Positions 1-17,996 of a stretch of DNA of 64,000 nucleotides are shown here, one piece after another. The notes beneath the pieces were generated by a model. It searched no databases. It saw only the letters and a program-made list of their open reading frames with translations, and was not told where the DNA came from. This DNA comes from Abelmoschus esculentus (taxonomy: Eukaryota; Streptophyta; Magnoliopsida; Malvales; Malvaceae). The DNA is taken from NCBI GenBank assembly GCA_035048815.1, contig JAUCBN010000035.1:6398501-6462500 (forward strand), read 5' to 3'. The translations under genes and the position numbers were made by a program. Numbering within the stretch: position 1 is the stretch's first letter; every line of letters starts with the position of its first letter.

Positions 1-542
1 ATACCCCTTTGTTTTTCAACCTGAGATATAAGAACCTCGTTTTTATACGGAAAGCGAGTTTTATGTAATAAATCTCGTGATAAATTAATTTTTTTTGGGA
101 TCTTGCTATGTGTAAAACACAAGATTTTTTTTCTTAATTTTAAATTGGATTATTTAAAATGTCCTTTTACATATTATAAAACTCATTTTTTTATCAAAGA
201 TAAAATTACGTCTCATTTTTTCTATAATGTGATATCATCTTATTAAAAAATTGTACATATTTTTTAAATAAACCTGCAAAAGATTATTTCTTCAGATGAT
301 TAATACAAGAGGATTTGTCATTTAAAATAGCCAAAAGAGATTTTTAATTTAAAATTGCCTAGATTTGTGTCCGAGTTTTTTTTGTGTGTCTGTGATATCG
401 GATTGCTTGGGACAAGTGAAGGATACATTTCGATAGTTGGTACGGGCTCTCACCTCTCGCTCGTCACGTGACTTTACATTACACCCTTCCTGCAAACCTG
501 ATTAATAAGATATATCTTTTAAAAGTGATTTAATTATTTACT
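1..542. other. AT-rich intergenic stretch, no gene seen
   Basis: No convincing reading frame or recognisable repeat is seen. The stretch is AT-rich with one GC-richer patch around 410-490. It may be decayed transposon sequence, but nothing identifies it. Confidence 0.5.
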
Positions 543-840
543 CAATTATGTTTTTTATAATGTGTCTAAAATATTTTTAATTAAAATATATGTTTAAAGT
601 TTTATTTTTTTATTAAAATAAGTATTTAAAGTATTTATTTTTATTAAAATATGTATTTAAATTTTTATTTTGATTTATTTTAAAGTCACCTACTTTGACA
701 CATTTTAATCAAAAATAAAATTTTAAGTACTTATTTTAGTCAAAAAAATACTTTAGGCACTTATTTTAACAAAAAAATAAAATTTTAGACACTTATTTCA
801 ACTAAAAAATACTTTACACTTATCGAAAAAACATAATTTA
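543..840. repeat. Fold-back (inverted) repeat, about 298 bp
   Basis: The arms 543-684 and 700-840 are imperfect reverse complements separated by about 15 bases. Within each arm a unit of roughly 30-35 bases (core AAAATAAGT plus TTAAAGT) recurs, so the arms are themselves tandem. This is the layout of a fold-back or MITE-like element. No target duplication could be defined. The pairing was read by eye and the exact arm ends are approximate. Confidence 0.6.
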
Positions 841-1178
841 GGCATTTATTTTATAGTTAAAACTTTAGAAATCTATAATTTATGTCCAATATATTTTAAA
901 ATATGTGTATTAATATTGCATTTGTAAAAATAAATTTTTTCGCCTATTTTTAATGTCTTTTATGCTCTACATAAAAAAAGTAATTTTATAGTTAAGGCTA
1001 GAATTTAGGGTTTAAATTTAAAGAATTAGGTGTAGAATATTTTTTAGAATTAAGAATTTAAAATTTGAAGTTATGGCATAGAATTTAATTTACTAATATT
1101 GAAACATAAATAAAGTACACCAAAAAAAGTGCAGGGATTTTTGTTTACGTTGGTATTTAGTAACATCAAATTTATCTC
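841..1178. other. AT-rich stretch, no gene seen
   Basis: AT-rich sequence with a GGGTTTA-like low-complexity patch near 1000-1080 that also occurs, diverged, near 46680-46760 and 47080-47200. It is not a telomeric array. Nothing coding is seen. Confidence 0.4.
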
Positions 1179-1662
1179 TATGGTCGGCAGAAACCTCCTA
1201 CAGATTGGGTGAAGGCTAATTCGGAAAGTGCCGTTTTCTCCAGGATCAGACAGGCTGCGGTAGGATGGTTGTTACGTGATTCACAGGGCGAATGGTTAGT
1301 TGGTTCCACTCGAACCATCGGCACATGTTACATCCTTATATCGGAACTTTGGGCATACTACGATGCACTGCAGCATGTGATGTTTGGAGTACCAGAGATT
1401 AGAATTGGAAACGGACAATGCTGAAGTGGTGCACATGTTTCTTAGATCATCGCAGACTCTTCAAGATCATGGACTGGTTCTGTCGATTAGGAAATTGTTA
1501 CTGCTAGACTAGGGTGTGGTGATTCGGCACATTTGTCGGGATAAAAATGCAGTGGCTGATAGGTAGGCAGCGCTGAGCAACGGTAGGAATCTAGGCGAAG
1601 AACTATTTACCGATCCTCCGATTGAAGTGGAGCCAATTTTGTTAGCAGATTCGCAACTGTGA
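1179..1662 (+). pseudogene. LINE-type RNase H domain relic
   Basis: The translation resembles the plant RVT_3 RNase H domain found at the 3' end of LINE retrotransposons and in related host genes. It opens with a tryptophan-valine-lysine start of domain (WVKAN), then WLLRDSQGEWL and ISELWAYYDAL in one frame, then ETDNAEVV and RDKNAVADR in another. The frame changes near 1395 and there are in-frame stops near 1510 and 1562. The first catalytic Asp (normally NTDGA) reads NSESA, so the fold would be inactive even without the breaks. The Glu of the helix and the later Asp residues are still recognisable. It sits alone, with no reverse transcriptase upstream, so it is a truncated relic. Confidence 0.7.
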
Positions 1663-1890
1663 GCTGAATGCTTGATGTTTCATGCAAATCAATAAATAAT
1701 CTAGTAATCTTGGATTGCACATTACCAATGATCATTCTAAAAACTAAAGCAGTACCCTTTTGTTATACCCTTCCATCTTCTACATCTATCAACTGAGAAG
1801 GGAGCTACTCAAAACAACATGCAGCGATGCACAACAAAATGCAAGCTAAAACTGCAGGGCATGAAGAAAGTATCTAATTAAATAGGATTA

Positions 1891-7600
<5,710 letters not shown>

Positions 7601-8149
7601 CTCTATAAATATATTTGCAGTCAGCGGTTCATCCTAAAAAATAATTAGTAAACCAATAACATTGTTTAAAATTTTGGCAAAAAATCGATGGTCAAATTTA
7701 CTTCTTTTCGAATAAGTCGAAAATTTATCCTTCATGGTTTGAAAACAATCTTAACATGGTACGGATTAAGTTAAGTGAACTCAAATGCACAAGGAGAGAG
7801 TGATCAATTTGTAGGCCTTATCGATTTTGCATTGAATTCTTTCAAATCGACAAGTTCAAACAAGTTTTAGTCTCTCGTAGGTACCTCATAATTCAGATCG
7901 AAGAACTGAAGAGATCTCAAGGTACTTGTTAAAAAATTTCTTCATGGTCTCTAAATTTTGTTTTGATCGGCTAATTAATACTGATAATAAAGTGATGACT
8001 TATGAGTATGTTAGAAAAAAACAGTGAGGAATGGGTAACTTTAAGCCATAATTTAAAATAGTGAGGGATTCGAATAAGAGAGTCGAATTGGATAATTGAT
8101 TTGGAGAGAGCAAAAAATATTTTTGTTTTTATTTTGATTCATGATTTGT
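7601..8149. other. Unassigned stretch between repeat copy A and the LTR fragment
   Basis: No gene seen. It may be the 5' part of the LTR that is recognisable from about 8150, but the similarity is too weak to say. Confidence 0.3.
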
Positions 8150-8936
8150 GATTATTCTTTGTATATCTTTTGAACCTAACCATGAATTGATGTAATTAGT
8201 TTGAGTTATTTTGTTTTGTAGTTGTGAGAAACGATTTGGTTTTTATTTAAGTAATTGAGTTTGTTCTTAATCAAGGTTTTCTTAGGGAAAGAACCTTATA
8301 AAATGATCCATTTTTCTAATATCGGGAGAGTTAGATTCATGAAGCAAATAAGAATGGTTCAAACAAAGTGTGTGAAAACTAATCTGGCTTAGGGATAAGT
8401 TAAGGATTTCAACGGCTAATAGGAGTGCAAGATTGATTGTTGTTTACCTTTGATTAACGCAGGATTGTATCATCAAAGAATGAAAAATTAAAAGAGTTTT
8501 ACGTTAGGGATAACGAAAAAAGAATGCTTCGCCGAATTTTGAGGATAGTCTCCCAAATTGCCTGAGAAATTCTCTCATTGCAATTGTCCAAACATTCGAA
8601 GAACTGACTATACAATTCGATTGAGCCCAATTGTCGAAACGAATTAAGCGGCGGGAGCACTCATTTACAAAGAAGAATTCAATTCAGACATCAATCCACA
8701 ACTCAAAATAATCCAACATCTTCTCTCACCTATTCGGTTTCATCTATCTTTTCTTTTATTATTTATTTTACTTGTTTATTTAAACTCTAATTATCATTAT
8801 TTGTTTTTTATTTACAGTGTGATAACTTAAGCAAAGTGATCCAAATCAATCTCTGTGAAGACTATATCTAATATATACTATTACTTGCAATGTGTATACT
8901 TGTACCATTTGCGTTGTACTAAAATCACGCAACACA
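8150..8936 (+). repeat. Athila-type LTR fragment, probably a solo LTR
   Basis: This stretch parallels the 5' LTR of element 1 at about 12040-12719. Shared landmarks are a GGGAGAG-type block followed by TTAGATTCATGA, GGCTTAGGGATAAG, TTTCAACGGCTAA, CAAATTGCC and AATTGAGCCCAATT-like blocks, and a 3' end with TGTATACTTGTACC and ACGCAACACA. No primer-binding site follows, unlike at 12726. That fits a solo or truncated LTR. The 5' limit is approximate. Confidence 0.6.
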
Positions 8937-9189
8937 TAACCATGAGAACTAAAACACTTTTACGAAAGAGTTGTATGAAGTATATCATCATTTACATAAA
9001 CGACTAAACAATTCAAAGACATCATGTCATTGATTAACTAGTGAAGTAAATATACTTTCACAAGTAAAGCTTCAAAGGAGGAAATCTACCTTATCTTTTG
9101 CGTCTATTGACCATAAAAACTATCACTACATTAAGTCAAAGTATTTTGATAAAATTATCAATTTTGTTCATGTGAGGATTATTAGTAAG

Positions 9190-10690
9190 AAATTACATAT
9201 ATAGTCCCTCGAGTATTATATATTTACGTTTTGATCACTAGACTGTAAAAATAATCGTTTTATAATTATCGAAATGACATATTGAGCCCTTGATATTTAT
9301 AAATTTGATCGATAATTATAATAATATCATTTTCAACACAATTTATTTTTAATTTCATTTATTTGTTTTATCCTTTAAAAATTTATGTATAAATTTAGGA
9401 TCGTAGACGAATTAAACGTTCAATGAATCATTCGGTGGGAAATTTGATTATTTAATAAATGAATGAATATGAATAAGATTTTATATTTTTTAATTAAATA
9501 AATGAATACGAACAAAGGGTTTGTTCGTTCATTTACGTTCGTGAATGTTTAATAATTTAATTATTTACGTTCGTTTAAATTTATTCACAAATATCCATTC
9601 ATTTATATTTATTATATTTTATAAAAAAAATATTAAAAAAATATATAATAAAAATATAAAATAAAAAATAAACAATACACAATATACAAGACTTTGTATT
9701 CCTTAAAAAATTAAATAATACTTAATGTTTATTTATTTATTATTTTAATAAACGAATATGAAAAAAAAATTATTTTCATTTAATTGTTTGTGTTTATTAT
9801 TTATTTTGATTAGAATTAAACAAACATGAATATACATTCATTCATGTTTGTTTCAGTTCATTTACATACATATATAAATTAATAGAAAATCATATGTACA
9901 GTAATATACAAATACATATAATACACGAATATTCTAAGTCTTCTTAAGAGAAAATGGTATATAGTAAAAAAAATTAGGAAAATATATCAACTCTAAAATT
10001 ATTTAGCAAACTATGGTAAAAGTTAAATGTGTATGAAAAAATCGCATTTAGATGTCAATAATTTTTTTAAAAAGTCATCCTTACGTGCATATATTTATGA
10101 GAGAAAAATTATGTTAAGAGAATCGATTCAGATTATAAGATTGCGTACGAGAATAGAAAATTTAGGAAGACAACAATACCTATTTTTAAAAAATTAAAAT
10201 AATTGTCATCAGTCAAGTAGTTTAACTTCTTGTGGAATGTTTCTTGTTTTTGAGCTTTTATTTGTTTTTCGAGTGTTATTTACCAGAGAGACTTAGGTTC
10301 TATTTGTTTTAAAAAACAAATCAAATTTTCTAAACAATACATTTCAAAAACAACTAAAAATAAATACTCAAAAAAGTTTGGTCTTCAAATTTTAGCCTCA
10401 AACCCTATTTTATTAAAAGTTGAATTTTTCAGTTTTTCTAAAACAGTGATTTGTTCAAACTTTAATTTACTCACAACAATAAAATATAACCTTACTTGTT
10501 TGTTCTTTTCCCAGTTTTTTTTAATAATTCTACATGTTTTTAACATAATTCAATAACATGACATGTTTTCATTATAGAGGAGCTTTGATTGGTTCTTGAA
10601 ATTTTATTTTCTTTGTTATAATGATAAATGAAGCTGAAAACCATTATATTTACATTATTATGTTAACGTCCTTATATGAGGAGGATCGAT
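9190..10690. repeat. Copy B of the 1.3-1.5 kb direct repeat
   Basis: Same-orientation partner of 5713-7600, without the 5772-6350 insertion. Copy B contains an additional segment near 10290-10500 relative to copy A. No coding sequence or terminal repeat is recognised. Confidence 0.6.
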
Positions 10691-10889
10691 TAATAAGTGC
10701 GTAAAAGTTTTATATTTTATATCATTTATCCTCTCAAATATTGCTTGTAGTTAATGGATTTAATGACAATTCTAGATAATTTTATATATTTTCTACATGT
10801 CAGCATCCAAGTACTTAATTGTTATTTTTATATATTATTTGGTAGAAAATAGGTACTATTATAGTTTTCTTTCTTAGACAGAAAATAAA

Positions 10890-11496
10890 CCTACTAATGA
10901 TACTAAATACCATCGATAGATGCTGGATGCAGAAAAATGCAAACAAAGACGACTGTAGAGAAACACCCACCAAGGTAGCAAATTTGTTGTCGCGACAGCA
11001 GAGTTATGATAACATATGGTGTACGATAGATGGAGAATAAAGAACCGAATCCAGTAAGCTCAATCATAAAAGAAACAGAGTCCAAAAAAGAAAGTTAAGC
11101 CATGATCAAAGTCACGAAAAATCCAGTCCAAAAGGAGAAAATTAAGAAATAAAATAAAGAGTTTGTATTTTAATATAAAGTATTTTATTCTTTTTAGAAC
11201 TATTATTACCAATGGAAGACTTTGACCTAACCTTATCCTATATAAGCCAACCCTTAGACCTAGGAAAATTAAGTCAGCTTCCCCGAATAAATCGTTAGCC
11301 GCCGTCAACCATATTATGTTCTAAAACCCTCTTAAGCCATAGGTGAATTGTAGAATAGTTGTGGAAGAAGGTTGTAACTTTATTCAATTCTTATTAATGC
11401 AATTTCAAGATTCATAGTTTATTCTCTCTTGGTTCATAGTCTTTCTTACGTACGAGCTCGAAAGATAAGTTTGTGAGTAAAAACCCATTTGTCTAG
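10890..11496 (+). repeat. Older Athila-type LTR, 5' part, cut by element 1
   Basis: The sequence resembles the middle of the LTRs of element 2. It has a TATA-like promoter (CCTATATAAG near 11240), a TTCTAAAAC block, a TTAATGCAAT polyadenylation-like region and the AGCTCGAAAGATAAGTTTGTGAGTAA-type block. It stops at CATTTGTCTAG exactly where element 1 begins. In the related LTR at 18675 the same block runs on into TATCGAGAGAG. So element 1 landed in a pre-existing LTR. Confidence 0.6.
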
Positions 11497-12719
11497 TGTT
11501 AGGTGGTATAATATACTGTTTTATTCCCCTTTCTACTCATGTTTATTGCTATACTTAAGCAATTAATTAGTTGCATATTAATATTTTTCATGCACTTTCA
11601 TTAGTTGTCACCTTGTATCTTTCCTTGGTTGTTTTTGGTTAATTTTCGGTAGAAAAGATGTTGTTATGGTTTGTTTCCATGTTTTGCAGAAAGTAAGCCT
11701 TGATGAAGGAGCTAGCTATGGAAAGAAATAATGAAAAGAAGGCAAAGATGGGAGACATGGAAAGATTGAAGGATCAAAGCAAAGAAGAAAATATATATTA
11801 GAGAGGGAAATATTCTAGCATGATTATTTCCATCTCTATATTATTCCTTAAACCTTGTTGACCGAAAAACTCTATAAAAAAGAAGCTTTCCATCCACATC
11901 AGGTAGGTCTAGATCGTGAGGTTGAAGAGAGGAAGCAAGTGTCGACATCTTCTTGATCTTTCTTCATCTTGTTTTATTTTGAGTGATGAGAGGAATGTTT
12001 GTTGGAAAATTTTGCCCAATCATGAACTAATTTTAAGTTGGCTTGGGTTATTCTTATGTTACGGATAATTTAGTTTGATTTCTATTAAGTGTATGGTGTG
12101 TTCTAAATTGAGGTTTACCTATTCTTGACATTTAATTTGTTTGCGAGAGAATCGGGAGAGGACCTCGATAAATGATTTATTTATCCAGATTCAGGAGGAT
12201 TGGATTAATGAAACGAGTAGGTATGGTTCGATCCAAGTGCGAAAGAACTAATCCGGCTTAGGGATAAGTGCAGGATTTCAACGACTAAGAGAAGCTACGC
12301 TTTACCGAACCTCAAAGATAGTCACCCAAATTGCCCGAACAATTCCATCATCACAATTGCCCAAACAATCTACGAACTGACAACTCGGAGAAATGTCATA
12401 AGCAATCGATTGAGCCCAATTTCTGGAACAAGTTGGGTGGTGCGAGCACCCATTCACAAAGAAGAAATCATTCGACAGTCATTCATAATTCGGAATAACC
12501 CAACCTCATTTCTCTATCAATTATCTCAATTACTTTATTTGCTCATTTATCATTTAAGTTTATTTCTAAATCAATCTTCTAAATAAATTGTGTTTTTTAT
12601 TACATTGCAAGAGATTAAATTCCATAAGACGCACCAATCCCTGTGGATACAATATTTTTTATACTATAACTTGAACGTGTACACTTGCACACAATCGCGG
12701 AGTACTTTTACACACAATA
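11497..12719 (+). repeat. 5' LTR of element 1
   Basis: Starts TGTTAGG. Its first 660 bases match 17336-17996. The 3' end was placed six bases before the primer-binding site by analogy with element 2. The expected terminal CA has decayed (CACAATA). Confidence 0.75.
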
Positions 12720-12725
12720 AGTTTT

Positions 12726-12746
12726 TAGCGCCGTTGCCGGGGATTG
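12726..12746 (+). other. Primer-binding site, tRNA-Asp type
   Basis: TAGCGCCGTTGCCGGGGATT matches the complement of the 3' end of plant tRNA-Asp (normally TGGCGCCGTTGCCGGGGA) except for G to A at base 2. tRNA-Asp priming is the Athila-lineage habit. Confidence 0.8.
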
Positions 12747-12859
12747 GCAATAGTGACTTTGCTTTTAGTTTCTTGCATTTTATTTTATTTTATTTCTTTA
12801 AAGTTTTTAATTCTTTTTCGGATTCAAGGAATTTAAAAAATTTGGTTTTGTTGCTGTGT

Positions 12860-14204
12860 ATGACCAGGGCAAGACCATCATCAAAAGAGCATTCATTTGA
12901 ACCTGAAATTGAACAAGTTTTTCGTAGGAGGAGACGTGAAAAACAACTAGCAATAGCAGATCCCATTCCTCTTATTTGCAATCAGCATGACACGACAATA
13001 GAAGATGACATAGATGGTTAGCAACCAATTCGTATGGAACGAAGATCTATTAGATATTATTTGGAAGAAGATTTCAATGGATTAAACCCAGGAGTTGTTG
13101 CACCTGAAATGGAAGCGGGACATTTCGAGTTGGAGCCAATAATGTTTAGTATGATCAATAAAATTGATCAATTTAGCGGATTGGCAACTGAAGACACTCG
13201 ACAACATCTCAAGTCTTTCTTGGAGATTTGCAACTCATTCAAGATTCAGGGAGTTCATGAGGATATTTTACGATTAAAACTGTTCCCATATTCATTACGA
13301 GATAGAGCTAAAACATGGTTAAATAGCGTTTCATCTGGATCTCTAAGATTTTGGACGGAATTATATCGTGATTTTCTTGGTAGATTTAGTTCTTCAAGTC
13401 TGACTGATAGATTACGTAATGAAATTACTTCTTTTCGGCAAGATGATGATGAAGCGATGTACGAAGCGTGAGAGCGATATAGAGAACTTTTACGCAAATG
13501 CCCCATGTATGGATTTCCATTATGGACACAAGCGACTATGTTCTATAATGTTGTAAATACGCCAACTAGAATGATGTTAGATGCCTCGGCAAATGGCATA
13601 TTCCTAGAAAAATCGACAGAAGAAGCAATGGAAATTTTAAATCGCATGGCAAAGAATGATTACCAGTTCCCAAATGCTAGTCGAGGAGGAATAAGATGTA
13701 AAACCACCGAAAATGATGCATCAGATTCAATTGCTTGACAATTGGCTACATTAATAAATCTGGTTATGAATATACAACGTTCAAGTAACAAAAAGGAAAT
13801 CAATGTATTGAAATCCTTTTGTGAAATATATAATGGTGACCATGATTCTTTTGAGTGTTTGCAGAATCCAGAGACAAGTTTTTACGTGGGAAACTATAAT
13901 CTGAACAATGCAGTTTCAAATACTTATAATTCTGCCTTGAAGAATCACCCCAATTTTTCTTGGAGCAATTTGAATATATAATACTCTCAATCAAGGAGGT
14001 TCGAGCATGCAAGTATTAGGATTTCAACAAAATATTCCTCGACAACAAATGTCGCAGCAAACGATACAATCTAGTTCTTTGGAAGATACTTTAAAAGCTT
14101 TTATGACAATAACTGAATCTATGTTTGTTAATAATGATAAAATAACTAATGCTTTCATGAACAGGACTGAAGCTTTCATGAACAGGACTGAGATGCGGTT
14201 GTAA
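12860..14204 (+). pseudogene. gag of element 1, interrupted
   Basis: The frame beginning at 12860 runs through stops at 13019, 13469 (a probable Trp codon turned TGA in YEA*ERYRELLRKCP), 13736 and 13979. It covers the plant retrotransposon gag domain (DFNGLNPGV, FSGLATEDTRQHLKSFLEIC, LKLFPYSLRDRAKTWLNS). A zinc-knuckle-like motif near 13816-13860 has Tyr where the second Cys should be. The C-terminal part continues in another frame from 14007 (SSLEDTLKAFMTITES). A 21-base tandem duplication at about 14151-14192 repeats AFMNRTE. The protein would form the nucleocapsid of the particle. As it stands it is not translatable. Confidence 0.85.
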
Positions 14205-14479
14205 AATCAAGAGGCAATACTCAAAACTCTGAAAACGCAATTTGGTCAATTTGCACAAAATATGAATACAAGATCACAAGGCGGTTTACCTAGTAACACT
14301 AAGATCGCCAAGGGAATTGGCCATGAGCAATGTAAGATAATCACTACTCGAAGTGGATTAAGGATTAACGATGAATCTATAAGGAAAAAGAACATCCAGT
14401 GAAGCCAACACCGAGACAAAAAGATGATGAAAAGAAGGAGGAATCGGAAAATGCCGCGGCAAGTCCTGATGCCTTGACA

Positions 14480-15217
14480 TTACCCTCTCTTAAATTCCAA
14501 ACGAATGAGAAGATTGAGTATATCCGATTGCCACCACCTTTTTCGCAGAGGCTTCGATGAAAAAAGTAAGAATATCAATTCAAGAAATTCTTGGATATTC
14601 TGATGCAAGTTCATATTAATTTGCCGTTTGTTGAGGCAATAGAGCAGATACTGAATTACGCTAAGTTTCTCAAGTATATTATTTCTAATCGAACAAGGTT
14701 AGGTAAGTTTGAGACTATTGCTGTAACGGAAGAATGTATGGATATAATGCACAACTGGATGCCACCAAAATTAAAGGATCCTGGAAGTTTCACAATTCCA
14801 TGCGCAATTGGGAATCACTATGCTAGAAAGGCACTATGTGATCTTAGAGCGAGCATAAATCTTATGCCAAAATCGATTTTCCAACGATTGGGAATCGAAA
14901 AGTCTAGACCCACCACAATGATGTTGTAGCTTGTCGATAAATCATATGTGCATCCAGAAGGGAAAATTAAGGATATATTGGTAAGGGTCGATAAATTTAT
15001 TTTTCCCGTTGATTTTATTATTTTGGATTATGAAGCAGACGAATTTGCACCCATCATTCTTGGGAGACCATTTTTAGCAACGAGAAGGACGTTAACTGAT
15101 GTCGAGAAGGGAGAACTTACGATGCGAGTCAATGATCAACAAGTCAAGTTACACATGCGGATGATCCATAAGAATGCAAGATCATCCAAGCAACTAACGA
15201 ATTCAATTTTGGAGTAG
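14480..15217 (+). pseudogene. Protease region of element 1 pol
   Basis: Reads KLKDPGSFTIPCAIGN, then ALCDLRASINLMP, then DKFIFPVDFIILDYEADE and IILGRPFLATRR, the Athila aspartic protease layout. The active-site motif, normally D-L-G-A-S, is DLRAS here (Gly to Arg). A stop at 14927 splits the frame. The protease would process Gag-Pol. It is inactive on two counts. Confidence 0.85.
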
Positions 15218-15261
15218 AAGAATATATCCTTGAAAATTGCCTCGGCAATTGCATTACCTAA

Positions 15262-15950
15262 CTTCAAGAACCTAAAGAACTTGAAGAACAAAATGAAAAA
15301 GAACAACATGAAGCCAATTTGATAGTTAGTCGTCCAGGTAAGTTCTTAGAGCAAATCGATTATTCAGGTAAGAGAGGTAAGATTTCAAAACCATATTTTG
15401 AGCAATGTCCAATTCTTGAATTAAAACCATTGCCAGGACAATTGAAATATGCTTATTTGGAGAATAATGATTCATTGCATGTAATAATTTCTTCCAAGTT
15501 ACAGCCCAAACAGAAAGAGCAACTGATTGATATGTTGGAAAAGAATAAGAAAGCCATTGTATGGACTATTGCGAATTTGAAAAGAATTATTCTGGAGGTA
15601 TGCATGCACAAAATGCTTTTGAAGGAAGATCGAGTGACTGATCATTTGTCAAGGTTGGAAAAAGGAAACAATAAAGATAATCCTTTGGAGATTGACGATG
15701 AACTCTTGGATAGAAATTACTGATTGTCCTGGCAATGCCACGACAATTCGTGCCTGGGCAATTAGTTCTTATAAATTCTCAATTGAAACTTTTTCGAAAA
15801 TCTTCAGTCAAGATGGTCTGAATTGTTTGAAACTGTTACATTGTTTCCACATGGTGCAGTGATAATCAAGTCCACTATTGACGGACGAGAATTTAAAGTG
15901 AATGAACAAAGATTAAATCATTACACCAACACAATTTGAGAGATTGATAA
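15262..15950 (+). pseudogene. Reverse transcriptase to integrase region, core deleted
   Basis: The start of RT is clear (LELKPLPGQLKYAYL, then AIVWTIANLKRI and CMHKMLLKED). At about 15635 it jumps straight to RVTDHLSRLE, which is the end of RNase H in Athila elements. Everything between, including the catalytic YxDD box, is missing. A second jump near 15800 leads to LFPHGAVIIKS and FKVNEQRLNHY, the extreme C-terminus after integrase. The zinc-binding and DDE parts of integrase are therefore also missing. In effect two large internal deletions have made element 1 non-autonomous. Confidence 0.85.
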
Positions 15951-16931
15951 AGAAAGGGTTACTTTAGAAGATACATGATCATGATCTTATTTAGTAATTT
16001 TTATTTTTATTACATTTTTATTTTGGACAATTTTTAATATTTGGTATTTTCTTTATTTCGGTATTTTTATGGATCTTTTTAATTATGATTAGTTTTACTT
16101 TAAGAATAATTATCCTCTCATGATTTGAATAATTCCTGCTCTATTGACTTTTATTTTTTATGAAAGGAAATCGAGATCAAGGGAGATTTGATTGCAGATT
16201 TGGATAGATGTTAATATGTGTCAAACTTTAAAGAGTTTAATTCCATAATTAACTCTAGAAGTTATCTTATTTTTTTATCTATTAATTTCCTTTTTAACCT
16301 AATTGGATTTCTTTCCTTGCACTAACGATTTTTGCAACATACTTTCATCAATATTATTTGTCTTTCTTGAAAGACAAGTGGAGAAGTATTTATATTAAAC
16401 ATCTCAGATCAATTTTTTTGTACTATGCTCATTACAACAAAACTTCACATGCCCAGGCAATTGCTGCTCAAGTTACAAGACAAGTAATGATGGAAGATCT
16501 AATCCACAATTAACACAACCACGAGAACAAAAAATTAAATCCTAGGCAACAAGGAAATTGTTTACTCAAGGTGACAACTAGCTCTTTTATATTTTTTTAT
16601 TTTTATTTTTATTTCGAGTTTGGGGGTATTTATCTTTAAATTAGTTGCATTCATCATTCATGTTGCATATAGTTTGCATATATTAGTTGCCAAAAATTTC
16701 AATTTGATCTACTTGTATTAAATTTGATGAATAACCAATGATGAGATTTATGCCATTGCACTTATTGAAATTACCTTTGGTTTTAGAATTGTATAGGAAG
16801 AATTTAGAATCTCACTATGATGCTGAATTTTTTTACACGATTGTGACTGATTGATTGATAGAAACTTTGTGATTTTAGGTTGCTAGAATTTTGGGCATAT
16901 ATCTATTAAAAAATGGACAAGCAATATCATT
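15951..16931 (+). other. 3' untranslated region of element 1, with internal polypurine-like tract
   Basis: No open frame. A second GAGTTTGGGGG tract lies at 16616-16626, followed by GTATTTATC, about 707 bases before the matching tract at the 3' LTR. Short GGCAATTG-containing words such as CCCAGGCAATTG occur near 16450. Confidence 0.6.
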
Positions 16932-17059
16932 CTAGAGGTACCCGAAACCGACTCTAGTTTGTGTGCATCAATGAATCGCTAGAGGTGCCCGAAACCGACT
17001 CTAGTTGATAGCTTTAAAAGAATTTTTTAAGTGCTAAAGGTGCCCCAAACCGGCTCTAG
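16932..17059 (+). repeat. Three 26-nt stem-loop repeats (element 1)
   Basis: Copies at 16932-16957, 16979-17004 and 17034-17059. Each is a 6-base arm CTAGAG (third copy CTAAAG), 14 bases of loop (consensus GTGCCCGAAACCGA) and arm CTCTAG. Spacing between copies varies (21 and 29 bases) but each repeat is exactly 26 long. The same array occurs in element 2. Function unknown. The position in the 3' untranslated region suggests an RNA role. Confidence 0.8.
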
Positions 17060-17322
17060 TAAGATTAATGCCTAGACAATTTTTGTTAAAACCTCTTTTG
17101 TCACATAGAATCTTGAAAATCAATTTGTTCACAATCACACACATACTTCATCACAAGCATCATAGTTTGATTTTGGAAAATTTCTTTATCTTTCGAAAAT
17201 TTTTAAGGTAATAATACTTTGTACCCCGGTTCTGAGGTTGAAAGTTAAAATTTGAAGCATGTATTTTAAGATTAAATGCCTTGGCAATTAATTATAGGTT
17301 TGCATTGCTTGAGGAACAACTC

Positions 17323-17335
17323 GAGTTTGGGGGTG
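17323..17335 (+). other. Polypurine tract of element 1
   Basis: GAGTTTGGGGGTG directly abuts the TGTTAGG start of the 3' LTR, the expected plus-strand priming site. Confidence 0.8.
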
Positions 17336-17996
17336 TGTTAGGTGGTATAATGTATTGTTTTATTCCCCTTTCGACTCATGTTTATTACTATACTTAAGCA
17401 ATTAATTAGTTGCATGTTAATATTTTTTATGCATTTTCATTAGTTGTCATCTTGTATCTTTCCTTGGTTGTTTTTGGTTAATTATCGGTAGAAAAGATGT
17501 TGTGGTGGTTTTCCATGTTTTGCAGAAAGTAAACCTTGATGAAGGAGCTAGCTATGAAAAGAAATAATGAAAAGAAGGCAAAGATGAGAAATATGGAAAG
17601 ATTGAAGGATCAAAGCAAATAAGGAAATATATATTAAAGAGGGAAATATTCTAGCATGATTATTTCTATCTCTATATTATTCCTTCAACCTTGTTGATTG
17701 AAAAACTCCATAAAAATGAAGTTTGTCGTCCACATCAGGTAAGGCTAGATCGTGAGGTTAAAGAGAGGAAGCAAGTGTCGACATCTTCTTGATCTTTCTT
17801 CATCTTGTTTTATTTTGAGTGATGAGAGGAATGTTTGTTGAAAACTTTTGCCCAGCCATGAACTAATCTTAAGTTGGCTTGAGTTATTCTTATGTTATGG
17901 ATAATTTAGTTTGATTTCTATTAATTGTGTGGTGTGTTCTAAATTGAGGTTTACCTATTCTTGGTATTTAATTTGTTTGCGAGAGAATCAGGAGAG
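17336..17996 (+). repeat. 3' LTR of element 1, truncated by element 2
   Basis: Matches 11497-12159. It ends at GAATCAGGAGAG where the TGATAAG start of element 2 follows. In the 5' LTR the same point continues as GACCTCGATAAATG. Confidence 0.8.

Larger units (their letters stand above)
11497..17996 (+). mobile_element. Athila-type LTR retrotransposon (element 1), defective
   Basis: LTRs of the same sequence open at 11497 (TGTTAGGTGGTATAAT) and 17336. A primer-binding site matching the 3' end of plant tRNA-Asp follows the 5' LTR. A gag region, a protease region, only the first part of reverse transcriptase, the last residues of RNase H and the very end of integrase follow in order. A GAGTTTGGGGGTG polypurine tract abuts the 3' LTR. 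The 3' LTR is cut at 17996 by element 2. The coding region has stops and frameshifts, and the catalytic RT and integrase core are deleted, so it could move only with help from another element. Confidence 0.85.
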
